Part shown: positions 38,955-47,215 of the stretch, piece by piece
How positions within the stretch are numbered: position 1 is the first letter of the stretch
Layout: every line of letters begins with the position of its first letter
Origin: an uncultured Oligoflexia bacterium
GTDB lineage: Bacteria > Bdellovibrionota > Bacteriovoracia > Bacteriovoracales > Bacteriovoracaceae
Length of the DNA stretch: 64,000 nt
Reading direction: 5' to 3'
Assembly (NCBI GenBank): GCA_913058265.1
Contig: CAJXPQ010000008.1
Location: forward strand, 124,001 to 188,000
The notes under the pieces: generated by a model
Told to the model about the DNA's origin: nothing
Seen by the model: only the letters and a program-made list of their open reading frames with translations
Databases searched by the model: none
Translations under genes and position numbers: made by a program

Positions 38955-39653
38955 ATGAATAATTCCGAAGCCATTGTGCTTGAAGATATTAAGCCGCAAA
39001 TATGTATCATTGAAGATGAAGCTGATATCGCTAATCTCCTTAAGGATCACCTTGTTCCTCAAGGTTACGATGTTAAAATATACCTTAGTGCTGAAGAATT
39101 TTTTGCAAATATTGAACCAAACTTTAAGGGACTGTATCTTATAGACTGGAACCTTCCTGGTGAATTAGGAATATCTATCGTTAGTAAAATCAGACAAAAA
39201 GATCATTTCTCTCCAATTTTTATGGTGTCTGGTTATGCACGTAATGAAGATATAGTTACAGGTTTAAATGCTGGAGCTGATGATTATATTACGAAGCCAT
39301 TCTCATTGGATGAGCTATCTGTAAAGATCAAAAATGCTAGTCGAAAATTCAAGAGACTTCTATCTGAAGTTAACACTGATGAAATAAAATTACTCTCTGA
39401 AGCAAATTCATATATCAAGGACAATACGACAGTAAGTTTAACTAAGAGAGAATTTCTCATTTTTGAATGTCTTTATAAGCATGTCTTAGAACCTGTTAAT
39501 AGAGAGAGTCTTTTAAAGTGCTTTGCTCAGGAGGAAGACATGACTATTCGAAATATTGATGTTCATATTTTTTCTTTGAGAAAGAAAATAAAAGCTACGA
39601 ATCTACTTATCGAAACACTATGGGGAAAAGGCTATAAATTAGTCGTTTGCTAA
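38955..39653 (+). CDS. OmpR/PhoB-type response regulator
   Basis: A 232-residue two-component regulator: receiver with acidic pair E20-D21, phosphorylation site D64 (LIDWNLPG), T/S at SGYARN and K114 (TKPFSLDE), then a winged-helix DNA-binding domain (SLTKREFLIFECLYKHV...NIDVHIFSLRKKI...WGKGYKLVV). No histidine kinase is in the window, so it is an orphan. It is divergent from the ATP-grasp operon across 38656-38954 (300 bases without a gene), so it may control that operon. Its stop overlaps the convergent barrel gene by 4 bases. Confidence 0.9.
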   Translation: MNNSEAIVLEDIKPQICIIEDEADIANLLKDHLVPQGYDVKIYLSAEEFFANIEPNFKGLYLIDWNLPGELGISIVSKIRQKDHFSPIFMVSGYARNEDIVTGLNAGADDYITKPFSLDELSVKIKNASRKFKRLLSEVNTDEIKLLSEANSYIKDNTTVSLTKREFLIFECLYKHVLEPVNRESLLKCFAQEEDMTIRNIDVHIFSLRKKIKATNLLIETLWGKGYKLVVC

Positions 39654-40873
39654 AAGTAAAATCTAAACTCAATTTCGGCTAAATCTGTCTTTGGAACATT
39701 TTTACCATCCATCATTTTTTGTAATGATAAATTTATTTGAGCCGGAAGGACAAACTTTTTTTTCTGGAATAATTTTAATGATGAAAACTGCGCTAACATT
39801 TTAATATTTTGAGAGTAGGACTCTGTGTCCTTAGCTAGTCTTCTATTCGCTTGTGCATCTGATGAGCTATACTCGGCCTCAGATATGAAGTCAAATACTA
39901 GGCCTGATTGAAGCTTAAACCAATCATTAATATAGTAATCAACGTTAGTACCAAATAAGATTTTGTTACCTAGTTTTTCCTCAAAACTTGCATTTTCGGC
40001 ACCTAAGTTTGTGTCACTCGCTAGTGGAACACGAAGTTTTTTTGTGGATGCAAATTGATATGTATATCTTGTCCATGCATTGATGGTGATATCGTCTCTT
40101 AATTCGTACCCACCTCCAAATTCAGCAAAGACATCCCATTGTCCGTCTCCAAAGCCTATATCCTGTAGAAGATCAGGGTCATCAACATATCCCGTAGGTG
40201 CGACAAGACCAAATGTTGCCATCATCCCATATTTTTTTTCACGAAGAAAATTGTACATAATTCCAAGTTCAGTATCTCCGAGGCCTTCACCCTGCCAATC
40301 ACCAAGCTCGTCGTATTCTAGTGCATTAACAATTCCGCTTTGAATAAGAGACTCATCAACTTCATAAAGATTTTCTACAATATTACCAATAGTCTGCGCT
40401 AGGTCATCGCCATTAGTATCTTGTAAAATATCTGATACTTCATCAAGAGAATCATTCTTTATTCTAGTATAATTAATATTTACATTTGCTTTGTAAATAG
40501 GAACGCCAACATACGCGGTTATTCTATCCGTGATTCCGTAGGCCAAGGCGTATACATCAACATTTACATCAGCTTTTGCATCAAATTTATGTGTTCCAAG
40601 TGATATAGCGCTGTAGGCATCAGGATAGGAATTAAAAACATCAAGGATGTCGTTAAGAGTTGGGTCGTTAATATCTTCTAGCATTTTAATGTCAGCATTA
40701 ACTTCAAAAGTAAAAGGAGAGAGAGTCTTACTTTGATTATAGCTGGAATTGATATCAGATTTAATATATCTGGAGACGAAGGAATTTACACCTTTTGGAA
40801 GGGTGTCATAGTAGTGAGCATAACTGTCCACAGATATATAACTTAAAATAAGTAAAACTAATAACTTATGCAA
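39650..40873 (-). CDS. Outer-membrane beta-barrel protein
   Basis: The start is set at TTG 40873, with GGAGG four bases upstream and a signal peptide immediately after (HKLLVLLILSYISVDSYA). A longer frame to 41041 would overlap the divergent gene and its promoter. The 407-residue product has strand-like repeats (DVYALAYGITDRITAYVGVP; YMFGLVAPTG-like; LRDDITINAW) and ends in EIEFRFYF, an aromatic C-terminus. It resembles transporter-type barrels of the FadL/MetA-pathway kind in pattern only. Function unknown. Confidence 0.7.
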   Translation of the reverse strand: MHKLLVLLILSYISVDSYAHYYDTLPKGVNSFVSRYIKSDINSSYNQSKTLSPFTFEVNADIKMLEDINDPTLNDILDVFNSYPDAYSAISLGTHKFDAKADVNVDVYALAYGITDRITAYVGVPIYKANVNINYTRIKNDSLDEVSDILQDTNGDDLAQTIGNIVENLYEVDESLIQSGIVNALEYDELGDWQGEGLGDTELGIMYNFLREKKYGMMATFGLVAPTGYVDDPDLLQDIGFGDGQWDVFAEFGGGYELRDDITINAWTRYTYQFASTKKLRVPLASDTNLGAENASFEEKLGNKILFGTNVDYYINDWFKLQSGLVFDFISEAEYSSSDAQANRRLAKDTESYSQNIKMLAQFSSLKLFQKKKFVLPAQINLSLQKMMDGKNVPKTDLAEIEFRFYF

Positions 40874-41031
40874 TGTTCCTCCAAGAAACCATGTCGCTAA
40901 GCATAAATCATATATTAGTTTAATCATCCATACATAAAAATCATCTAAACTATGTAAAAATGACACGACGCAATAAAAACCGTGAAGTAAATCTGAATAT
41001 AAACTAAGATTAGGACCAATTGGAGGTTTTT

Positions 41032-42354
41032 TTGCGTACATTACTATTATTTGTATTTATATTCTCGCTTTCTAGTTGTTCTCTTAAAGAGGCAGTCGAT
41101 AATGATTTTAAAACAAAAACTGAAGTGAAACCTTTCGCATCCTCTAAATCAACTGCTGATATATATGGTGACGGTAAGACATCTAAAGTCTCAATAAAAA
41201 TTCCCTTAACAGAAGATTCCGTTGGTTATTATGATGTAGATGATGTCCTCGGAAATGGAACAATTAGTGTGAAGGAAAAAAACTATATAGAACGCTTCAA
41301 GGATACAATTAAACTTAACCTTTATAAGCTAGGGGTAGGTCTTGGTTTTTCAAATAAAGTTAAATTTACATCAAGTTTTAATTTCGATTATATCAATCCT
41401 AAATTTATTAAATCAGCTAAGGTTATAAAAGTATTCTTTACGACAGATGATTGTCGGCCTGAAGATAAAACTTGTGATTCAAATGGAAGAGAAGCAAATA
41501 ACTTCAGCATTGTAGATAAATTCTTTGTAAATATTAAGCCTTCTCGAATTACTGAGACGGCGGATCCTTTTCAAAATCTTGATAATAAAACTTTTAAGGA
41601 AGCAGAGAAGTCATCATTTTCAGAAAGTAATCTCTCTGACAATAAGGCCAAGGTAAGTCGTTTCACAGGAGACGAGGACTCTGATATCCAGGATGACTTT
41701 GAAATCAACCTTGTTAAGTTTAATAATAATGTGCCTTATCTTAACCTAAATACTTTAAATGTTTCAGATGATGAAGACTACTTATTTTTAAAGATCAAGA
41801 AAAATAAGACGGAGATCTATCGATATCTTCGTAGTCTTAAATTTAGAAAATATATTAGAAAGATATCTAATACGAATGAAGGAATAGAAATAGAATTAAA
41901 GAGAAGAGCAAAGCCTTCCGATTTATTTAATGCTGTCGGTGCAGATCAGAATCCAACATTAAAACGAATGTTCATATATAGATTAAATACTGGAATGATC
42001 GAAGCTAAATCTTTATTCGAGTCTGAAAAATTTAGCGGCATAGTTAAAGAGACGAATCTTATAGGACGGTCTTTATTTGTAGAAGTTAAAGATGATGAGT
42101 CATTAGATGAATTTGTATTAAAAACGAGTGGAGATAAATCACTTATTAAAGACTTTGATCTCTTTCGTGTTGAGCGATGTGTTTATAATAATTGTATTGA
42201 TATAAAGGCAAGAGATCTGAATCTTGTTCCTATAATTGAAAAGAGCCCAAGGGTAGATATTGATACTTACTTATCTATAGATGCACTTCAGTCGAGAGAC
42301 TTTAAGTATAATGGTTATATTGAGGTTGAGTTAGAGATAAGCTTGCCGCTATAA
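41032..42354 (+). CDS. Lipoprotein of unknown function
   Basis: The start is TTG 41032, with GGAGG six bases upstream. The signal RTLLLFVFIFSLSSC ends in a lipobox, so the 441-residue product is lipid-anchored. The mature part is rich in Lys, Asp and Asn and mainly beta; no domain is recognised. It is divergent from the barrel gene at 39650 and both use TTG with strong binding sites, so they may be co-regulated and form an envelope pair. Confidence 0.7.
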   Translation: MRTLLLFVFIFSLSSCSLKEAVDNDFKTKTEVKPFASSKSTADIYGDGKTSKVSIKIPLTEDSVGYYDVDDVLGNGTISVKEKNYIERFKDTIKLNLYKLGVGLGFSNKVKFTSSFNFDYINPKFIKSAKVIKVFFTTDDCRPEDKTCDSNGREANNFSIVDKFFVNIKPSRITETADPFQNLDNKTFKEAEKSSFSESNLSDNKAKVSRFTGDEDSDIQDDFEINLVKFNNNVPYLNLNTLNVSDDEDYLFLKIKKNKTEIYRYLRSLKFRKYIRKISNTNEGIEIELKRRAKPSDLFNAVGADQNPTLKRMFIYRLNTGMIEAKSLFESEKFSGIVKETNLIGRSLFVEVKDDESLDEFVLKTSGDKSLIKDFDLFRVERCVYNNCIDIKARDLNLVPIIEKSPRVDIDTYLSIDALQSRDFKYNGYIEVELEISLPL

Positions 42355-42357
42355 AAT

Positions 42358-42729
42358 TTATTCAAGATCAATTTTTAAGGAATATTTTATACCCATTTTC
42401 TCTAGAGATGCCTTGAGCTCATCCTTAGAGAAAAGTAGCCCTATAACATCAACTCTATGTGAAACATTAATGACACATTTATTACTACAAATAAAGTCAA
42501 TAGAATGAGCTTCTACCGCCTTTATGGGATCTTTATTTTGGAATCCTGAATAATAAACAAAGTAGTCCTTGATCACCTTATCTAGTTTTTCAAGAAGGTC
42601 AGCTTCGTTATCTTGTGCTAAATTATAGAAGAATTGACTCGTTGATTTGGATTTACCATTAAAAGTAAACTTTACAACTCCACTGGAGCCTATTTTTAAG
42701 GTATCATATAAACACATTGGACAGTACAT
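42358..42729 (-). CDS. Small protein of unknown function with N-terminal CxxC
   Basis: A 123-residue protein beginning MYCPMCLYDTLKIG, a CxxC knuckle that could bind zinc, plus cysteines at residues ~78 and ~82 (ICSNKC). A four-cysteine zinc site is possible, though not shown. No clear ribosome binding site precedes the start. The gene ends 3 bases from the convergent lipoprotein gene. No family recognised. Confidence 0.55.
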   Translation of the reverse strand: MYCPMCLYDTLKIGSSGVVKFTFNGKSKSTSQFFYNLAQDNEADLLEKLDKVIKDYFVYYSGFQNKDPIKAVEAHSIDFICSNKCVINVSHRVDVIGLLFSKDELKASLEKMGIKYSLKIDLE

Positions 42730-42792
42730 AGTTAGATACTAAGTGATCTTAAAAGATATGGAAACAGAGAAAGTTTTACAAAGGATTTTAGA

Positions 42793-43656
42793 ATGATTAG
42801 TGAGCTTAAAGCAATCGAAATGAGAGATGGCGTTAAAATCCAAGCAGATATAGTTGAGAATGGAAGTCCAGTTTGGCTTGTAGTTACCCATGGACTTGGT
42901 GAACATGCCGGAAGACATAAGTATATGAACACTTTATTCTCTCACTACTTTAATATTTGTATTTACGATTTACGTGGCCATGGAAGGTCTGATGGTAAGA
43001 GAGCACATGTAGAGAATTTTAAAGACTACAGAGAAGATCTAACGGAAATTATCGATTATTTAGCAGATCAATATACGATGGAAAAGTTTGTCTTATTCGG
43101 ACACTCCATGGGTGGGCTTATAACGGCTTCTTTTATGCAAAATGATGTACAAGAAGACTTTTACCCTGAGAAAGTGTTTTTGAGTGGCCCTGCAATTGCT
43201 GGGACAGGCCTTATGGGAAAGGCTTTTAAGCTGGCTCCAATGTCTGTTATGAGCACTTTAAAGTCACTTCCAGTTTCTATCCCACTTGAGGGCCTACTTG
43301 ATCTTACAAAGCTTTCTCATGATCAACGAGTCTATGAGAATTATATTACAGACGAACTAAATTGCTTAAAAGTTCATACAAAGCTATTTATGGAAATTCT
43401 AAATGAAGGAAGAAACGTATTTTCTAGACCTCTGAGAATAAAGTCTGAGCTTTACTGTGCTACGGGGACGAGTGACGGCCTTGTTGATAGTCCTAGCATT
43501 GTTGAATACTTCTCTACAGTTGAGAAAAACTGTAACCTAGAAACTATTGAAGGTGGCTACCATGAACTTCATAATGAAATTGAAAAATATAGAGAGAAAT
43601 ATTTTAGTTTTCTAAAGAAGTCACTTCTTAGTTCACTCTTTGATCAATCCCTCTAG
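42793..43656 (+). CDS. Alpha/beta hydrolase (monoacylglycerol lipase/lysophospholipase-like)
   Basis: A 287-residue serine hydrolase of the Hydrolase_4 type. The nucleophile is S105 in FGHSMGGLI, the oxyanion region is VTHGLGEHAGR, and the acid and histidine lie in TGTSDGLVDS and GGYHELHNE. YDLRGHGRSDG is typical of lysophospholipases and monoglyceride lipases. The likely substrate is a lysophospholipid or monoacylglycerol. It overlaps the convergent peptidase gene by 24 bases. Confidence 0.88.
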   Translation: MISELKAIEMRDGVKIQADIVENGSPVWLVVTHGLGEHAGRHKYMNTLFSHYFNICIYDLRGHGRSDGKRAHVENFKDYREDLTEIIDYLADQYTMEKFVLFGHSMGGLITASFMQNDVQEDFYPEKVFLSGPAIAGTGLMGKAFKLAPMSVMSTLKSLPVSIPLEGLLDLTKLSHDQRVYENYITDELNCLKVHTKLFMEILNEGRNVFSRPLRIKSELYCATGTSDGLVDSPSIVEYFSTVEKNCNLETIEGGYHELHNEIEKYREKYFSFLKKSLLSSLFDQSL

Positions 43657-44895
43657 AAAAGTCACTCTCTCATTTGCTGGCGGATGAGAAAAATAGAATT
43701 TCGAGTATATAGGGTGTGGAGTAAGAGTGCTTGAGTTATCCTTGTACATTTTAATTAGTGCCGTTATTAAATCATCAGCATTCGCGTGTTGAGCGGCAAA
43801 GTAATCAGCCTCAAATTCATTTTTTCTAGATAGCAAAGAACTTAAAGGTGTAAGAAAATACAAATAGTAAGGAATGATCATCGTGAAGATAAGCATTGCC
43901 ATATACGGCTCTGAAGTATTCATTTTAAAAGCATTAAAAAGAGCTTGTTCCTGATAAATCTGTCCTAGAAAATAAAGACCAAGAAGCATTAATAGAGAAC
44001 TAATACAAATACTTTTCATAATATGTTTTTTCTTTAAATGGCCTAACTCATGAGCTAGTACGGCCACAACTTCATTAGCATTAAGAGTCTTAAGTAAGGT
44101 GTCAAAAAAGACAATTCTTTTATTTTTACCAAAGCCAGTAAAGTAAGCATTACCATGAGAACTCCTTAAAGAAGCATTCATAACAAAGTAGTCTTTAAAT
44201 GGAATTTTTGTTGAATCTGTTAATGTTTTAATTTTAACTTCTAGCTCTTCGTCAGATAATGGAGAGAACTTATTAAATAGTGGAGCAATAAATTTAGGAT
44301 AGGCCCAAATTAACACAAATTGAAAAACGATAATACTCGCCCAAGTATATAACCACCAGAGTGTTCCGGCAGAGTAAAGTAAGTAGAAAACTCCATATAG
44401 AAGAGGAATCATTATTACTAGTGAGAGTATGAGCTGCTTGAGAAAGTCTACAATGAATATTTTTGCAGTGACTTTGTTAAAGCCAAATTTTTCTTCAATG
44501 ACAAAAGTTGAGTATAGACTCTCTGGAATAGACAGTAGCGTATTAACCAAATTGAATACAATAAATAGCGCAACTCCAATTGAGACGGGAGAATAATCTG
44601 ATAAATAACCAGCAATGAAACTATTTAGTGAGCCAAGTGCACCGGCCTCTAGCCAGAAAAGTAAAATGACAGTGTTGAGTAAGATTGTGAATAAGTTAAA
44701 GTAATTCTTGGTAATCGTATACTTGCCAGCTTTTTGGTGGGATTCCAAGTCAATCTTTTCACGAAATTTTAAAGGAACTGAGGCCAAGTTTAACTTAACA
44801 TGTTTAATATTCAGCAATAATAGGGTAATTTTAGTAATAATTGTAAGCGCAAGAAATAGTATAAATGAGTTGTGGATTATTTGATCTAAATTCAT
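43633..44895 (-). CDS. M48 (Ste24-like) membrane metallopeptidase
   Basis: The start is placed at ATG 44895; the longer frame runs into the divergent gene. The 420-residue protein has several membrane helices and the zinc motif HELGH at residues 282-286, with the third ligand in RKNEFEADYFAA. Layout, with helices flanking the zinc site and a long N-terminal membrane part, matches CAAX-protease 1/Ste24 members. In bacteria these degrade or process misfolded membrane proteins. Confidence 0.9.
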   Translation of the reverse strand: MNLDQIIHNSFILFLALTIITKITLLLLNIKHVKLNLASVPLKFREKIDLESHQKAGKYTITKNYFNLFTILLNTVILLFWLEAGALGSLNSFIAGYLSDYSPVSIGVALFIVFNLVNTLLSIPESLYSTFVIEEKFGFNKVTAKIFIVDFLKQLILSLVIMIPLLYGVFYLLYSAGTLWWLYTWASIIVFQFVLIWAYPKFIAPLFNKFSPLSDEELEVKIKTLTDSTKIPFKDYFVMNASLRSSHGNAYFTGFGKNKRIVFFDTLLKTLNANEVVAVLAHELGHLKKKHIMKSICISSLLMLLGLYFLGQIYQEQALFNAFKMNTSEPYMAMLIFTMIIPYYLYFLTPLSSLLSRKNEFEADYFAAQHANADDLITALIKMYKDNSSTLTPHPIYSKFYFSHPPANERVTFLEGLIKE

Positions 44896-44916
44896 ATTCA
44901 ACCTTAGGGTGTATTG

Positions 44917-45627
44917 ATGATAGTTATTCAAAAGTATTTGGCAAATAGCCTTCGTAATTTTAACTATATAATATATAGTGAACAAACTAAAGAAGCAATA
45001 TTCATCGATCCCCTAGACTTGTCTCAAACATTACCCTTAGCACAAAAAGAGGGAGTCATACCAAAGTACCTTCTAAACACTCACCACCATCCAGATCATA
45101 TCAAAGATAATCATAACTTTTTAAATATTGATGGAACCAAAGAGCTAAAGCTAAAGGATGGCGAGGAATTTTATTTGTCTGAGAGTGAAAAAATTATCTG
45201 TAGAGACACTCCTGGTCATGTTATGGATCATCAATGCTTTTTTCTCTATGAGTCAGATCAATTAAAATCAGTCATTACGGGAGATACCATTTTCAACTCA
45301 GGAGTTGGGAATACCAGGCTTGGAGGAGACGTTAAGACGCTCTATGTAACAATTAAAGAGATTTTTGCCACCCTTGAGGATCATATAATAATCTATCCAT
45401 CTCATGATTATTTTATGACAAATTTGAAATTTGCGCAGTCAATCGATGGCTCAAATACTGAGGTCGATAAATATATGAAGAAGTACGCTGAGACAGTGAA
45501 TGACGATTACTATCTCAACACGACAATCGGCGAGGAAAAACTTTATAATCCATTCTTTAGAGTTTTAAATGAAGAAAATAGCTTAGATAAATTTATAGAA
45601 ATTAGATCACTGAGGGATCAGTGGTAA
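44917..45627 (+). CDS. Metallo-beta-lactamase-fold hydrolase (hydroxyacylglutathione hydrolase-like)
   Basis: The start is taken at ATG 44917 with AGGGTG upstream. Zinc ligands are visible in THHHPDHIKDNH near residue 56 and CRDTPGHVMDH and ITGDTIF further on, and YPSHDYF with the last histidine. Glyoxalase II and its relatives hydrolyse thioesters such as S-lactoylglutathione. At 236 residues it is near the family's usual 250. The substrate is inferred. Confidence 0.85.
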   Translation: MIVIQKYLANSLRNFNYIIYSEQTKEAIFIDPLDLSQTLPLAQKEGVIPKYLLNTHHHPDHIKDNHNFLNIDGTKELKLKDGEEFYLSESEKIICRDTPGHVMDHQCFFLYESDQLKSVITGDTIFNSGVGNTRLGGDVKTLYVTIKEIFATLEDHIIIYPSHDYFMTNLKFAQSIDGSNTEVDKYMKKYAETVNDDYYLNTTIGEEKLYNPFFRVLNEENSLDKFIEIRSLRDQW

Positions 45628-45641
45628 ATAAGGAGATTAAA

Positions 45642-46115
45642 ATGGCACTACCTAAGATTGGGAATTTAGCACCAGCGTTCACATTATTAGATCAAAAAGG
45701 AAAAAAAGTTTCACTTAAGGACTTTAGAGATAAGTATAATGTGGTGGTTTATTTCTACCCAAAGGCGATGACTCCTGGATGCACGGTACAAGCTGGTGGC
45801 ATCAGAGATTATAAGAAACAATTTGCTAAAATTAAGACTGTCGTACTTGCCCTTAGCCCAGATTCACCTGAACGACTTCAACGTTTTGCCGATAGAGATA
45901 GTTTAAATTTCACGCTTTTATCTGATGAAGACCACAAAGTGGCGGATAAGTATGGATCTTGGGGACCGAAAAAATTTATGGGAAAAGAGTATGATGGTAT
46001 ATTAAGGCAGACTTTTATTGTCGGGAAAGACGGCAAGTTAAAACAAATAATGCCAAAAGTTAAAACAAAGACTCATCATGAGGATGTTTATAATTACATC
46101 AAAGAAAATTTATAG
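45642..46115 (+). CDS. bcp: Thiol peroxidase, Bcp/PrxQ-type peroxiredoxin
   Basis: The start is ATG 45642, with GGAG seven bases upstream. The 157-residue protein has the catalytic peroxidatic cysteine in FYPKAMTPGCTVQAGG. In most Bcp proteins a resolving cysteine follows five residues later (TPGCTVQAC); here it is glycine, so this is probably a one-cysteine form needing an external thiol. It reduces peroxides in the cytoplasm. It overlaps the MBL gene slightly and is probably co-transcribed with it. Confidence 0.9.
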   Translation: MALPKIGNLAPAFTLLDQKGKKVSLKDFRDKYNVVVYFYPKAMTPGCTVQAGGIRDYKKQFAKIKTVVLALSPDSPERLQRFADRDSLNFTLLSDEDHKVADKYGSWGPKKFMGKEYDGILRQTFIVGKDGKLKQIMPKVKTKTHHEDVYNYIKENL

Positions 46116-46379
46116 ATCATCAATTAGGGCTTCTTCTTCAAGCACATCAAAAGAGATGAGGCCCTTAAGTCCCTTGCAGATAGTATCAAAGTAGGATTTT
46201 AATTCTGGAGTATAATAAACAACTACACTTCGACTGCTGATTCCTTTTTCAAAAGGAAGGGTGGAGTAAAAGCAAATATTGTCATTCGCTTCCAAGGTAA
46301 AATAGAATAAACTTGTGGCATCTTTACTCATGGTAAAGACCTGTCTATATAATTTCTTATCCTGATTATGCGTATACAT
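46110..46379 (-). CDS. Small protein of unknown function
   Basis: An 89-residue protein with GAGG upstream. It is a small acidic and aromatic protein with no membrane span or signal (KDATSLFYFTLEANDNICFYST). Its stop overlaps the bcp stop tail to tail. No family recognised. Confidence 0.55.
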   Translation of the reverse strand: MYTHNQDKKLYRQVFTMSKDATSLFYFTLEANDNICFYSTLPFEKGISSRSVVVYYTPELKSYFDTICKGLKGLISFDVLEEEALIDDL

Positions 46380-46489
46380 GACTGTTATCCTCGGTAAATA
46401 TTTAATATCATTGACTTAGCATTAGGACAAGCCTTAAAATAATAATGTAGTGCATTCACTTGCAAATTTCGCTCAGTCACGGAGGACTA

Positions 46490-47209
46490 ATGCGCGTTAA
46501 AAATTTCCTAGTTACGGTCTTAGTAGTTACCACCTTATATGGGTGCTCCAGTTTTGTTGAGAGCACAAGAAAATCTCTGCTTGGTGACGATAAGTCTCCT
46601 CGAAATAAAGTAAAGCAAGAACCTAAGTGGGTTTCAAAAAATCAATATGATGAACTCCTTACTAAGTATAAAAATCTCAATGATCGTTATCAAAATTTAA
46701 AAGAAGAAAAGTTAACGAGCAAGAAAACATTTAATCAACTAGATGAAATGGCAGCAAATAAAAGTGGTTCAGAATCAATCGATGTTTTTGGAGATAAGGG
46801 CCTTGCCGCGGCCGCAGCGGTTAAGTCTGCAAAAATACCTTCTAGTCCTGCTGTTAAGATAGATAAATCTCAATTCGATGAAGACCTCGATTACTATTCT
46901 AAAGGTGTTGCCTTGTATGATAATGGTAAAACAGACGAGGCCTTTAAAATCTTCCAATTCTTAGAGAACTCGAAAACAAGACAATTAAGAGTAAGAGCAA
47001 AGCTTAGAGTCGGTGAGCATTATTTGGCCAACGGACAATATGATCTAGGACTGCAAGTATTTGAATCAATAATAAGAGAGCATGCCTTTTCTGGAGCTGT
47101 AATACCTTCATTAAAGCATGCTGTCGTTTGTACAGAGAAACTAGGATTAACAGATAAAAAACTAAAATACGAATCAATCTTAAGAGATTTTTTCGAAGTA
47201 CAGGTGTAG
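46490..47209 (+). CDS. TPR-containing lipoprotein
   Basis: The start is ATG 46490, with GGAGG preceding it; the resulting signal ends in the lipobox TLYGC. The 239-residue protein has a coiled coil (KNQYDELLTKYKNLNDRYQNLKEE written shortly, residues ~35-60) and in the C-terminal half TPR-like helices (YYSKGVALYDNGKTDEAFKIF; YLANGQYDLGLQVFESII). It resembles CpoB/YbgF-type envelope proteins in shape. It is directly upstream of the LysM gene and shares its transcript. Confidence 0.75.
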   Translation: MRVKNFLVTVLVVTTLYGCSSFVESTRKSLLGDDKSPRNKVKQEPKWVSKNQYDELLTKYKNLNDRYQNLKEEKLTSKKTFNQLDEMAANKSGSESIDVFGDKGLAAAAAVKSAKIPSSPAVKIDKSQFDEDLDYYSKGVALYDNGKTDEAFKIFQFLENSKTRQLRVRAKLRVGEHYLANGQYDLGLQVFESIIREHAFSGAVIPSLKHAVVCTEKLGLTDKKLKYESILRDFFEVQV

Positions 47210-47215
47210 AAAAAT

